Below are positions 1-8,741 of a DNA stretch of 64,000 bases, one piece after another (positions within the stretch are counted from its first letter, which is position 1; every line of letters begins with the position of its first letter). The notes beneath the pieces are model-generated. The model was not told the DNA's origin, ran no database searches, and was given only the letters and a program-made list of their open reading frames with translations. The stretch covers positions 1-64,000 of the forward strand of contig NZ_JAIRAU010000008.1 in the NCBI RefSeq assembly GCF_020073745.1. The letters run 5' to 3'. Source of the stretch: Nannocystis pusilla (GTDB lineage: Bacteria > Myxococcota_A > Polyangia > Nannocystales > Nannocystaceae). Both the position numbers and the translations under genes were made by a program.

Positions 1-40
1 CCTTCACGACCCCGGCCCGCGCGCCCGATCGCCGCACCGC

Positions 41-961
41 TCAATCGACCAGGCGCAGCTCGAGCCGCCCGACGCCCAGGCGGACCTGCCGGCTCCCCGG
101 GCGCCGTTCGACCAGCGACGCCGCGTCGGCGACCCCGAGTCGCCCGAGCTGCGTGCGCGCGCGATGGATGCAGATATTCAGGTGATTGTCGTCCATCCGC
201 AGCATCTTGAGCAGCTCGTCCGCGGTCAACCAGCCCTGCTCGGCCAGCGGCACGCCGGAGCGCTCGTCGGCGAGGCGCCGTCGCGCCAGCAGCAGCAGCA
301 CGTAGTGATGCGCCCGGCGCTGGAGATCGAGGCGGCGCTCGCCGCAGAGCGCCACCAGCTCGACCCGCTCCTCGTCGCGGCTGTACGCGAAGCACAGCCG
401 GAGGTTGGCCAGGCACAGCCCGCCGTCGCTCTCTTGCCACGTGCACGCGCAGAACCGCGGCAGGTGCACGCGCCACACCTCGCCGCGGACCACCAGCACG
501 GCCCGGTCCTCGATCGGTCCGAGCTCGCCGAGGCGCTCGCACACCCACGTCCCCTGCGGATCCTGGTAGATCGAGCACTCCGGCTCGGCCGGGTCGGGCA
601 GCGCCAGATAGCCGCCCTCGCCGACCTGCCAGGGGCCCGCCGGCAGGCGGTGCGCCATCAGCTGCGGCCCGCCCGCGTCCTCCAGCCGGAACACCGCCGA
701 TTCGCGGCCGAAGCGGATCTGCGCCCCCGGATGCAGGACCAGTCGCTCGCCCGCCGCCAGCCGCGCCCCGTCGACGCAGGTCCCGTTGCGGCTGCCGAGG
801 TCGTGCAATTCCCAGCGCGCCCCGTCCCACTGGATCTCCGCGTGCCGCCCCGACACGTCGCGCGCCCCCAGCACCAGGTCGCACGATTTCGAGCGACCTA
901 TCAAACATCGATCCGGCAGGACCACGCGCTCCTCGGAGGCCCCCGAGCGGAGAATAGCCAT
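41..961 (-). CDS. FHA domain protein with C-terminal winged-helix-like region
   Basis: A 306-residue cytosolic protein. Residues 1-97 are a forkhead-associated domain, with GRS near residue 22, SGRHAEI near 37 and GSRNGTCVDG near 56, the loops that bind phosphothreonine. The last 70 residues (TADELLKMLRMDDNHLNICIHRARTQ...) look like a winged-helix DNA-binding segment and are followed by a beta-rich tail. The open frame continues upstream, but the ATG at 961 has GAGG seven or so bases before it and starts exactly at the FHA fold, so I chose it. Likely role: a regulator that answers Ser/Thr kinase signalling, which is common in myxobacteria (inference). It is divergent from the TonB-like gene. 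Confidence 0.8.
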   Translation of the reverse strand: MAILRSGASEERVVLPDRCLIGRSKSCDLVLGARDVSGRHAEIQWDGARWELHDLGSRNGTCVDGARLAAGERLVLHPGAQIRFGRESAVFRLEDAGGPQLMAHRLPAGPWQVGEGGYLALPDPAEPECSIYQDPQGTWVCERLGELGPIEDRAVLVVRGEVWRVHLPRFCACTWQESDGGLCLANLRLCFAYSRDEERVELVALCGERRLDLQRRAHHYVLLLLARRRLADERSGVPLAEQGWLTADELLKMLRMDDNHLNICIHRARTQLGRLGVADAASLVERRPGSRQVRLGVGRLELRLVD

Positions 962-1193
962 GGCGATCCTCGAAGGTAACCGACCTCGCCGAATCGACCA
1001 CCGGACCCGGCGTCGCCGGAGCAATCGACACACGAGCGGGCGGCCCGCCCGCCGAGCCGTCTGCTCGCTCGGCTCGAACCGAGTCCACAGCGCGCGCTCC
1101 GGCCCGGCGAATATCGCCGCGCCCGCGGTCGTCCGACGCCCCACTGTGCCCGCAGCCGACCGGTCCCCCCGCCCGCAGGTCCGCAGCGTCCCC

Positions 1194-2003
1194 ATGCTGC
1201 TCACTCCATTCGCCGCGTTCGCCCGGCAGCTCCGCGAGATCGCCAGCAACTCGACCGCCTTCGTCGGCAGCCTCGTCGGCTCGACCCTGCTGAGCGGCGG
1301 CGTGGCCGCGCTCGTCATGTTCGCGCCGACCTTCGAGGTCTCGGCCGACGACGACATCGCGCTCATCGAGTACATCCCCGGCGAGCTGGTGCGCCGCGGC
1401 CCGCAGCTCGACCCGCAGGCCATCCCCGAGAAGCCGGTCGTGCGGGCCACCCGCGCGCCCGACCACGCCGCCAGGTCCTCCGTCACCACCGACGACCAGC
1501 CCGCGCCCAAGCCCACGCCGCCCAGGCCCACCAGCGACAGGGACACCAGCGCGCCGAGCAAGCCGAGAGACCCCGCCGCCCCCGTGTCCGACCGCGACCG
1601 CCCGTCCAACACCCCCTACGACGATTTGCCGACCGTCGACGAGCTGCCCGGCGATCCCTTCGGCTCGGCCGACGGCTGGTCCGACACCTACAAGGCCGGC
1701 GACCCGTGGGCCACCGCGGTCATGCGCGCGCTCAACAACATGCGCGTCGGCACCTTCGCCGCCGAGGGCAACGACGTCACCTACAAGTTCCGCCTCGAGG
1801 TCTGCCCCGACGGCAGCCTGTCCGCCCAGCTCAAGCAGAGCACCGGCGACCCTGTCCTCGACGCGCGGATCAAGAACGCCATCGACGCTCTCGAGGTCGA
1901 CGTCCCCGACGAGGTGCTCACCCTCCTGGCCGGCAAGTGCCAGAAGATCAAGTACGAGTTCACCTGGCGCAGCAAGGACGCCGGCCGCGGCACCGTGCAA
2001 TGA
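1194..2003 (+). CDS. TonB/TolA C-terminal-like envelope protein
   Basis: A 269-residue protein with a short cytoplasmic N-terminus, one membrane segment at about residues 18-45, a Pro/Asp/Arg-rich periplasmic linker, and a C-terminal domain of about 95 residues (AVMRALNNM...VTYKFRLEVCPDGSLSAQLKQSTGDPVLDARIKNAI) that resembles the TonB/TolA C-terminal fold. The two cysteines in this domain (CPDG and KCQK) may form a disulfide. The frame is open far upstream, but the ATG at 1194 precedes the membrane anchor directly. No ExbB/ExbD or receptor gene is nearby, so the partner is unknown. Family assignment is moderate. Confidence 0.65.
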   Translation: MLLTPFAAFARQLREIASNSTAFVGSLVGSTLLSGGVAALVMFAPTFEVSADDDIALIEYIPGELVRRGPQLDPQAIPEKPVVRATRAPDHAARSSVTTDDQPAPKPTPPRPTSDRDTSAPSKPRDPAAPVSDRDRPSNTPYDDLPTVDELPGDPFGSADGWSDTYKAGDPWATAVMRALNNMRVGTFAAEGNDVTYKFRLEVCPDGSLSAQLKQSTGDPVLDARIKNAIDALEVDVPDEVLTLLAGKCQKIKYEFTWRSKDAGRGTVQ

Positions 2004-2104
2004 CGACGCCCCTCGGCGAGGATCCGCAAGCGGGCTCCGTGGGGCTTCGAGCCGACTGCCCATTCCGCGATCGTGCCACCTCGTGGTAGATCGACGCGGC
2101 CACG

Positions 2105-2362
2105 ATGCCCACGACAGCACCGACGGAAGACGAATTTCTGGCCCACCTCGGTGTGGGCCCATTCGATGCCAGCCCCTCGGACGGGTTCTGACGCTACCGA
2201 TTCCCGTCGGACACCGGCGACGAGCTCCTGTTCTCATTCAACACGCATGAGAGTTCGGTGCAGACCGTGTGGCTCGCCCAGGGGCGGCCGGTATGCACGG
2301 TCGTCCACGAGAACGCGCGACAGATTCGCATTGTCGAGTCCGACGATCGTCTCGTGGTGTGA
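2105..2362 (+). pseudogene. Short hypothetical protein interrupted by an in-frame TGA
   Basis: An ATG at 2105 opens a 28-codon frame ending in TGA at 2189-2191. The same frame then reads well for 56 more codons (RYRFPSDTGDELLFSF..., ...VVHENARQIRIVESDD) up to TGA at 2360. Composition and amino-acid pattern are continuous across the stop, so I read it as one small gene of about 84 codons broken by a nonsense mutation. I do not recognise the family. A sequencing error, or translation restarting after the stop, would be alternatives. Confidence 0.45.
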
Positions 2363-2431
2363 CACGAGCGAGCTTGCGCCGCCGAACGACGAATGCCGAA
2401 ACGCATCGTCGGTCTTCATCGACTTGAACAC

Positions 2432-2595
2432 GCACCGACGCGCGCCCCTTCATCCGCTACTTCAGCCTGGTCCACCTCTACAACTACGGCTGGTGTTCGG
2501 AGCAGATCGACATCTACCGCCACGCCCTGTCGGAGCTGGCCAACAGCGTGTCGAGCGAGATCAAGGTCGTGCCGCCGGTCCCGATCGATCCGTAA
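2432..2595 (+). pseudogene. C-terminal remnant of a large secreted protein
   Basis: The frame ending at TAA 2593-2595 encodes RPFIRYFSLVHLYNYGWC followed by SEQIDIYRHALSELANSVSS and VVPPVPIDP. This resembles a segment I know from large cytochrome-c-like secreted proteins of planctomycetes and myxobacteria (pattern RYxSLxHLYN...YRxALxxLxNSxS...PPxPID). It has no start codon or upstream domain, and it stops where family members usually continue. I read it as a decayed fragment; the family match is from memory and weak. Confidence 0.35.
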
Positions 2596-2649
2596 TCACC
2601 GGTGCGGACGTCGACGCGCTCGCGGCCAGGCCCGGGCGCGTCGACGCGT

Positions 2650-3549
2650 TCACGACAGCGGCTCGCGCGCCGCGAGCCAGCGCGCGGGGATCGCCGCCTC
2701 GCCGACGCTCATCGCCACCACGCCGCCGACCATCGCGCAGGTCGTATCGCGGTCGCCGAGGCCCGAGACCGTGTCCCAGAACGCCTCCTCATAGCTGTCG
2801 AGGTGCCGCGACGCGCACAGCAGCGCGAACGGCACCGTGTCCCACGCCAGCACCCGGTAGCCGCTGCCGAGCCGCTTCGCCGCGATCGCCGTCGGCACCC
2901 CCTGCGCGCGCAGCTCGAGCGCCTGCACGAGCCCGTGCCGCGTCAGTCCTTCGGGCGTGTGCTCGATGACCCTCGCCATCAGCCGCTCGCCGTCGGGCGC
3001 CTCGCGCATCTGCCACGCCAACGCCGCAGCCACCGCGACCGCGATCGCCCCCGCCTGCGCGTCGGCGTTGGCGTGAGTCGGCAGCGCCGACAGCCGCGCG
3101 GCCTCGACCGCACGCGCGACATCATCGGCAAAGTACGCCCCGACCGGTGCCACGCGCATCGCCGCCCCGTTGCCCATCGAGCCCTCGCCGCCGAACACCG
3201 CCGCCGACACCTCGCGCCATGGTCTGCCGGACGCGATGTCTTGCAAGATCTCGTGGGCGGTCCCGCCGTAGCCGCGCTGCGGCTCGAGCTCGTAGCGCCG
3301 CGCGAACGCGCGGGCCAGGAAGTCGGCGTCGATGTCCCCGTGGCGCTCGAGCGTCGCCACGATCGACAGCGCCATCGCCGTGTCGTCGGTCCACGACCAT
3401 GGGTCCGGTGGTTCGACGCGCCCGGCGATCGCGCGCTCGACCACCGAGTCGCGGCCGAAGAAGCGCTCGCCGAGGGCGTCGCCGACCGACAGCCCGGCGA
3501 GGGCCAGGCGGGCGCGGCTCATGCGTACGTCGTGATCCTTTGGCAGCAT
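2650..3549 (-). CDS. ADP-ribosylglycohydrolase family protein
   Basis: A 299-residue, all-helical ARH-type hydrolase, predicted to remove ADP-ribose from modified protein or nucleic acid using two Mg ions. Visible motifs are GDALGERFFG near the N-terminus, WTDDTAMAL near residue 55, and the C-terminal metal motif GDRDTTCAMVGG (canonical form DTDTNAAI.G), so the metal-binding Asp and Thr positions are kept. The ATG at 3549 has GGAGG eight bases upstream, better placed than the GTG at 3558 or the ATG at 3555. It follows the Thg1-like gene by 16 bases and is almost certainly cotranscribed with it, which hints at an RNA or NAD-linked repair role. Confidence 0.85.
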   Translation of the reverse strand: MLPKDHDVRMSRARLALAGLSVGDALGERFFGRDSVVERAIAGRVEPPDPWSWTDDTAMALSIVATLERHGDIDADFLARAFARRYELEPQRGYGGTAHEILQDIASGRPWREVSAAVFGGEGSMGNGAAMRVAPVGAYFADDVARAVEAARLSALPTHANADAQAGAIAVAVAAALAWQMREAPDGERLMARVIEHTPEGLTRHGLVQALELRAQGVPTAIAAKRLGSGYRVLAWDTVPFALLCASRHLDSYEEAFWDTVSGLGDRDTTCAMVGGVVAMSVGEAAIPARWLAAREPLS

Positions 3550-3565
3550 CGTCATCACCTCCGAC

Positions 3566-4381
3566 TCACGCGGTCTCGGCCGTCTCGGGCGCCGCGCCCT
3601 CGAACAGCACGGCCACGCGATTCTTCACCCGGTTGAGCGGCGGCAGCGGGAGCGCGACGTAGTCGGTGCGCTCGATCATCAACTCCGGGTTCTTGCGCGC
3701 CTCGTGCATGGGCGGCAGCTTCTCGAGCTCCTCGGCGTCGAACTTGCGCACGGTCTTGCGCCGCTGGACGTACGTCCCGCGCTTGAAGAAGTCGGGGTAC
3801 TCGTGCCAGTTCACGCCCTTCTGCAGCAGCATCTCCTGCATCTCGGCGCCGTTCTTGCCGTCGAGCTGCTTGTGGCTGTAGTGGGCCCTGGCGGCCATCG
3901 AGATCGAGTTCTTGATCGCGTCGAGCTCGCGCCACAAAAACGCGTTGGCCGCCTCCTCGAGCGACGGCAGGTTCCACATCCGCGCGTCGAAGTGCGGCAA
4001 CTTCTCCGCGTACTCGGCGGGCAGGAACTGCGGCAGCCGGCGGTTGAAGTGCGCCGTCGTCAAGCTGGCCAGGACCGACACGAGCTTGGAGATCCGCCCG
4101 TCGAAGATGATCTGGCTGTCGAAGTTCGGCGTGTACCAGGCCAGCGTGATCTCGTCCGACTGCGTATAACCGCACACCGCATTGGTCTCGCGCACCAGGA
4201 ACTTGACCGTGTCGATCATCAGCTCCGACAATCGGCGGTCGTACGGGCGCTCGAGCCCCGACGTGAACTTCGAGAACGAGCGCCCGTCGATGCGGGCCAC
4301 GATGGGGAGGAGCGGCATGCACTTCCGGCCGGCCTCCGCCATCTCGTACATCTTCATTCGGTCCCCGAGATCGTCCTGCAT
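3566..4381 (-). CDS. Thg1-like 3'-5' RNA polymerase (tRNA-His guanylyltransferase family)
   Basis: A 271-residue member of the Thg1/TLP superfamily, enzymes that add nucleotides in the 3'-to-5' direction to tRNA 5' ends. The polymerase-like metal motifs are visible: RIDGRSFSKFT (residues about 30-40) and YTQSDEITLAW (about 72-82), each carrying a catalytic carboxylate. Bacterial homologs are usually TLPs that repair 5'-truncated tRNAs rather than adding the obligatory G-1 of tRNA-His. The start has a strong AGGAGG five to six bases upstream. It is the first gene of a two-gene unit with the ADP-ribosylglycohydrolase. Confidence 0.88.
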   Translation of the reverse strand: MQDDLGDRMKMYEMAEAGRKCMPLLPIVARIDGRSFSKFTSGLERPYDRRLSELMIDTVKFLVRETNAVCGYTQSDEITLAWYTPNFDSQIIFDGRISKLVSVLASLTTAHFNRRLPQFLPAEYAEKLPHFDARMWNLPSLEEAANAFLWRELDAIKNSISMAARAHYSHKQLDGKNGAEMQEMLLQKGVNWHEYPDFFKRGTYVQRRKTVRKFDAEELEKLPPMHEARKNPELMIERTDYVALPLPPLNRVKNRVAVLFEGAAPETAETA

Positions 4382-4501
4382 CGGCGCCTCCTGTCGCGCG
4401 CCGTCAGGCTCGCACGGGCGGGCCCTGCGGTCGAGGTCCGCCGGCCCGCGCGGTCACGCGCCAGCAGCCCGTGGAGCGCCGGCTCGCACCAAGGCTGCCG
4501 G

Positions 4502-5542
4502 CTAGGCCAGGTCGCCGAAGATCGCGCGCAAACCGAGCAGCGACAGGAACGCGAACCCGGCGCTGGCGGGGATCGTCAGCACCCACGCGAGGACGATGTT
4601 GCCGGCCACGCCCCAGCGGACCGCCGACAGGCGCTTGCTCGCGCCGACGCCCATGATGCACGCGCTGATGCAGTGCGTCGTCGACACCGGCACGCCCATC
4701 GCGCTCGCGGTGAGGATCGTCGCCGTGCCCGCGGTCTCGGCCGCGAAGCCCTGCAGCGGCGTGATGCGGATGATCTTCGCGCCCATCGTCTTGATGATGC
4801 GCTGGCCGCCCGCCATCGTGCCGAAGCCGATCGCCGCCGCGCACGCGAACACCACCCACGTCGGCACATCCTTGCCGACCGGCAGCATCGAGTCGGGCAA
4901 GCCGGTGTAGCCGGCCGCGACGAACGACACCAGCGCCAGGGTGATGATGCCCATCGCCTTCTGCGCGTCGTTCGAGCCGTGCGAGAACGCCATCATGCAG
5001 GCCGAGACCAGCTGCAGGCGCCGTGAGCCGCGCTGGACGGTCGCCGGACGGAACGCCCGCACCAGCCACAACAGCCCGATCATGAACAGGAACGCGATCG
5101 TGAACCCGGCCAGCGGCGACACCACCAGCGGGATGAGCACCTTGTCGACCAGCGTGCTCCAGTTGAACGCCGACAGCCCCGCGTGAGCGACGACCGCCCC
5201 CGCGAGCCCGCCGATGAGCGCGTGCGACGAGCTCGACGGGATGCCGTACCACCACGTCAGCAGGTTCCAGATGCACGCGCCGACCAGCGCCGCCAGCACC
5301 ACCACCTGCGTCACGACCATCGGCTCGGCGAAGCCCGAGGCGATCGTCTTGGCCACCGCCGTGCCCGTGATCGCGCCGACGAAGTTGAGCACGCCGGCGA
5401 GGATGACCGCCGTGCGGACCGGCAGCACCCCGGTCGAGACCACCGTGGCGATCGCGTTGGCCGCGTCGTGGAAGCCGTTGATGTAGTCGAACACCAGCGC
5501 GACCACGATCACCACGATCACCAGAGTCAGCGCGCTAACCAT
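4502..5542 (-). CDS. pit: Low-affinity inorganic phosphate transporter (PiT family)
   Basis: A 346-residue inner-membrane protein with about ten hydrophobic segments and the PiT signature duplicated at both ends: GFHDAANAIATVVSTG near residue 23 and FSHGSNDAQKAMGIITLAL near residue 187. PiT carriers move metal-phosphate with protons or sodium. The start overlaps the end of the DUF47 gene by 8 bases (5535-5542), which indicates translational coupling. Length fits the shorter bacterial PiT class. Confidence 0.93.
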   Translation of the reverse strand: MVSALTLVIVVIVVALVFDYINGFHDAANAIATVVSTGVLPVRTAVILAGVLNFVGAITGTAVAKTIASGFAEPMVVTQVVVLAALVGACIWNLLTWWYGIPSSSSHALIGGLAGAVVAHAGLSAFNWSTLVDKVLIPLVVSPLAGFTIAFLFMIGLLWLVRAFRPATVQRGSRRLQLVSACMMAFSHGSNDAQKAMGIITLALVSFVAAGYTGLPDSMLPVGKDVPTWVVFACAAAIGFGTMAGGQRIIKTMGAKIIRITPLQGFAAETAGTATILTASAMGVPVSTTHCISACIMGVGASKRLSAVRWGVAGNIVLAWVLTIPASAGFAFLSLLGLRAIFGDLA

Positions 5543-6173
5543 GTTTCACCGCCAGATTTTTGAGCCGCTCGGCCACCGTCTCGCACTTGTCGATCGCCTT
5601 CTCGAGGTCCTCGAGGACCTCCTTGTCGCGCAGCAGCACCTTGGCGTCGATCGCCGGGTCGTGGAACAGCTCCCCGACGGCGTTGCGGAAGATCCGGTCG
5701 GCCTCCTTCTCGTGGGTCTTGATCACCCGCCCGACCGCGATCAGCTTGGCGTACTCGTGGCGCCGCAGCGCCGGCAGCTCCGCCTTCAACAGCTCGGTCA
5801 TCTTCACCAGGATGTTCATCAGCTCGATCATCGGCGGCGACGGCTCCGGCACCGCGTACAGCTCGAAGGTCCGGCCCGTCAGGTTGATCAGGTCGACGAT
5901 GTCGTCGATCGACGCGGCCAGCAGCTGGATGTCCTCGCGGTCGATCGGCGTCACGAACACTCGCTCCAGCTGATCCTCGATCTCGTAGACGATCGCGTCC
6001 GCCTGGTGCTCGAGCTCCTGCACCCGCTCGCGCACCTTCTCCGCCGGGACCCCTCGCGCGAACTCGGCGAGCGCGCGGGCGGCCTGCTCGCACAGCTCGC
6101 TCTGCCGCTCGATGAGCCCGTAAAACACATCCTCCCGCGGAAGTAGCCAACGGATTACGTCCTGCAGCGCCAT
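5535..6173 (-). CDS. DUF47 / PhoU-like phosphate transport accessory protein
   Basis: A 212-residue, highly charged, all-helical cytosolic protein of the DUF47 (TIGR00153) family, a PhoU relative that accompanies PiT transporters and is thought to modulate them. The pattern ELEHQADAIVYEIEDQL...TPIDREDIQLLAASIDDIVDLI and the second half HEKEADRIFRNAVGELF...KDKEVLEDLEKAIDKCE-type helices match the family. The ATG at 6173 is preceded by GGAG about nine bases upstream; upstream in-frame starts have no such site. First gene of the operon with pit. The 290-base gap to the divergent kinase gene holds its promoter. Confidence 0.9.
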   Translation of the reverse strand: MALQDVIRWLLPREDVFYGLIERQSELCEQAARALAEFARGVPAEKVRERVQELEHQADAIVYEIEDQLERVFVTPIDREDIQLLAASIDDIVDLINLTGRTFELYAVPEPSPPMIELMNILVKMTELLKAELPALRRHEYAKLIAVGRVIKTHEKEADRIFRNAVGELFHDPAIDAKVLLRDKEVLEDLEKAIDKCETVAERLKNLAVKHG

Positions 6174-6464
6174 GGGTGCTTCTCCGCGCGCGAAGCTAGC
6201 CGGCCTCTGCCGGCGAGTCCATCGCTTGCTCGCGCATTTCACGCAGCGCCGGCCCACCTGTAACATGCCCGTCACATCGACCGCGTGGAGGCCCGGCCGC
6301 CGCCGTCTTCGCCGCGACGTCGGGACGCACGTGAGGTACCACCACGCGTAGATCGTCTCGCGCCGCGGGCGCGACGCCTCGCCGCGCGCTCCGAAAGACC
6401 TGCGCTTGTCGGCCTCGATCGCCGCGTGTTACCCGGAGAGCTCCGGGCGCGCGGGAGCGTCGCG

Positions 6465-8111
6465 ATGCAGACCCTGGAGACGCGGTTCGAGGAGCTCAAG
6501 CGCTACATCGGCTTCACCGCCGAGGACGCCGAGTACCTGCGAGCCGCGCGCGAGCTCGCGGCGCCGCACTTCGAGCGGATCGCCCGCGAGTTCTACGAGC
6601 GCATCCGCCTGCACGAGGAGGCCCACGCCGTCTTCACCGGCGAGGAGCAGATCGCCCGCCTGCACCGCTCGCTCGTCCGCTGGCTCGGGCGCCTGTTCGG
6701 CGGCGTCTACGACGAGTCCTACTATCAGGACACCGCCACGATCGGCCGCGTGCACGTCAAGGTCGGCCTGCCGCAGCGCTACATGTTCACCGCGATGGCG
6801 CGGATCCGCGGCTCGCTGGTCGCCATCGCCGAGGCCGCGCCGAGCGACGGCCCGGGCACCGCCGCCGCGATCTCGCGGCTCCTCGACCTCGAGCTGGCGA
6901 TCATGCTCGAGAGCTACCGCGACGACTTCGTGCTCCGGATCCAGCAATTCGAGCGGCTCGAGAAGCAGGCGCTCGGGCGGTCGCTCGCGCGCACCGAGCA
7001 CCGCTACATCAACGCCGTCGAGCTGGCGCGCGTGCTCATCCTCGGGCTCGACGCCGACGGCTGCGTGCGCCTGTTCAACCGCGAGGCCGAGCGCGTCACC
7101 GGGCATCAACGCGACGAGGTGCTCGGCCGCGGGTTCGTCGAGGTCCTGCACGTCGACGACAGCGGCGACGGCCGGCGCCTGCGCGAGCGGCTGGACCACT
7201 TCGCCGAGCTCCACCGCGCCGGCCCCGAGGCGCACAGGTCCGGGCCCGCCGACGACGACGAGCCGCCGCTCGAGACCACCGTGCAGACCCGCGCCGGCCG
7301 CACCCGCGTGGTCCGCTGGCGCCTCACCTACGCGCCGGCCGAGGGCGACGAGGTCTCGGTGTTCGCGCTCGGCATCGACTCGACCGACGAGACCGCGCTG
7401 CTGGCCCGCACCCAGCAGCAGGAGAAGCTCGCCGCGATCGGCACCCTCGCCGCCGGGCTCGCCCACGAGATCCGCAACCCCCTCAACGGCGCGCAGCTGC
7501 ACCTCACCTACCTGCAGCGGGCCCTGGGACGCGGCGACACCGGCCCGCGCGTGCACGACTCGGTCACCGTCGTCGGCGACGAGATGAAGCGCCTCGGCGC
7601 CCTCGTCACCGAGTTCCTCGAGTTCGCGCGGCCGCGTCCGCTCAAGCTCGAGACCGTGTGCGTGCAACCATTGCTCGAGCGCGTGGCCCAGCTGGTCGCC
7701 GCCCAGGCCGAGGGCGGCGCGGTGAGCCTCGCCCTCGACGTCCCGATCGCCCCGATCGAGCTCGTCGCCGACCGCGCCAAGCTCGAGCAGGTCCTGCTCA
7801 ACCTCGCCTGCAACGCCATCGAGGCGCTCGCGCCCGGCGGCGGCGGCAAGGTCGTCGTCCGCGCGCGCCGGCAGCCGCGCACCGTCACCCTCGAGGTCGA
7901 GGACGACGGCCCCGGCATCGCCCCCGGCAGCCCGATCTTCGACGCCTTCTACTCGAGCAAGCCGCAAGGCACCGGCCTCGGCCTGTCGATCACCCACCGG
8001 ATCGTCACCGACCACGGCGGCACGATCGACGTCGACAGCGTCCCCGGCCGCTCGCTGTTCCGCGTCGCCCTCCCGCTCGCGCCGGTCGCGGCGCCCCGCG
8101 GCAAGCGCTGA
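6465..8111 (+). CDS. Globin-coupled sensor histidine kinase
   Basis: A 548-residue soluble kinase with four parts: an N-terminal sensor globin (about 1-160) with proximal-type histidine H97 in GRVHVKVGLP; a PAS domain (about 180-310, LILGLDADGCVRLFNREAERVTG); a HisKA dimerisation helix with phosphoacceptor H334 in GLAHEIRNPLNG; and a HATPase with NLACNAIEAL, DDGPGIAP and GTGLGLSI. No receiver or membrane segment is present. The heme globin should sense O2, NO or CO. Start chosen at 6465, with GGGAG nine bases upstream, because it begins exactly at the globin; the frame is open for 60 more codons upstream. No cognate response regulator is adjacent. Confidence 0.88.
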   Translation: MQTLETRFEELKRYIGFTAEDAEYLRAARELAAPHFERIAREFYERIRLHEEAHAVFTGEEQIARLHRSLVRWLGRLFGGVYDESYYQDTATIGRVHVKVGLPQRYMFTAMARIRGSLVAIAEAAPSDGPGTAAAISRLLDLELAIMLESYRDDFVLRIQQFERLEKQALGRSLARTEHRYINAVELARVLILGLDADGCVRLFNREAERVTGHQRDEVLGRGFVEVLHVDDSGDGRRLRERLDHFAELHRAGPEAHRSGPADDDEPPLETTVQTRAGRTRVVRWRLTYAPAEGDEVSVFALGIDSTDETALLARTQQQEKLAAIGTLAAGLAHEIRNPLNGAQLHLTYLQRALGRGDTGPRVHDSVTVVGDEMKRLGALVTEFLEFARPRPLKLETVCVQPLLERVAQLVAAQAEGGAVSLALDVPIAPIELVADRAKLEQVLLNLACNAIEALAPGGGGKVVVRARRQPRTVTLEVEDDGPGIAPGSPIFDAFYSSKPQGTGLGLSITHRIVTDHGGTIDVDSVPGRSLFRVALPLAPVAAPRGKR

Positions 8112-8114
8112 ACC

Positions 8115-8588
8115 TCACGACGCCGGCCCCTCGGTCCTCGTCGTCTGCGCGCAGTTGCGGACGCAGGTCCAGCGATCGCCGGTGTTCTTCTCCTCCGTGT
8201 CGCAGGCGTCGACGCACTCCTCGAGGCGCCGCAGCGCCTCGGCCGTCAGCGTCTTGTCGGCCGCCCGCGCCCGCCGCTTGCACCGCCGGGCGCACGACCG
8301 CGAGTCGCCGCACTCGTGCAGGCACTTCGCCGCCGCGTCGAACACCGGGTCCGCGGCCGTCGGCGTCACCTTGAACGCCATCTCACAATTCCCGCGGCAG
8401 CTCGCCTCGTCGGTCGGCTCGAGCTGCTGCCGCTTGCAATCGTCGTAGCAGGCGACGAGCCCGCCGCGGTCGCCGCTGGCGTTGTGCCTGCTCTCCTCGA
8501 GCTTCGGCGGCCCCTCGGCGTGGATCATGTCGCAGGCGGCCAGAGCGAGCAGAACGGCGGCGGTTCGCGCGAGGATCGACATACCCAT
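8115..8588 (-). CDS. Cysteine-rich lipoprotein
   Basis: A 157-residue protein with a signal peptide ending in a lipobox (LLALAAC). The mature part has about a dozen cysteines in CxxxC pairs (CYDDCKRQ, CRGNCEM, CLHECGDSRSCARRCKRR, CVDACDT, CVRNC), a helical-hairpin, disulfide-stapled pattern seen in many secreted myxobacterial proteins of unknown function. The gene is convergent with the globin kinase, with only three bases between the stops, so the two share a 3' boundary. No function can be assigned. Confidence 0.7.
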   Translation of the reverse strand: MGMSILARTAAVLLALAACDMIHAEGPPKLEESRHNASGDRGGLVACYDDCKRQQLEPTDEASCRGNCEMAFKVTPTAADPVFDAAAKCLHECGDSRSCARRCKRRARAADKTLTAEALRRLEECVDACDTEEKNTGDRWTCVRNCAQTTRTEGPAS

Positions 8589-8741
8589 TCATGGCGACGT
8601 CTCGCCGACCGGCGACCGCGAAACTCCTGCGCCCCGTGACGGCGCGGCAGGCCACACCGGACCGCGCTGTCCTCGACCGATCGCACACCGCCATCGCGAC
8701 ATTGTCACCTCGCCCCGCGCGGCCGGCGTTATCTTCTCGGT

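Noticed and set aside
2189..2191. Selenocysteine codon
   Set aside because: No SECIS-like hairpin seen after the TGA, no known selenoprotein family, and the same frame ends at another TGA nearby.
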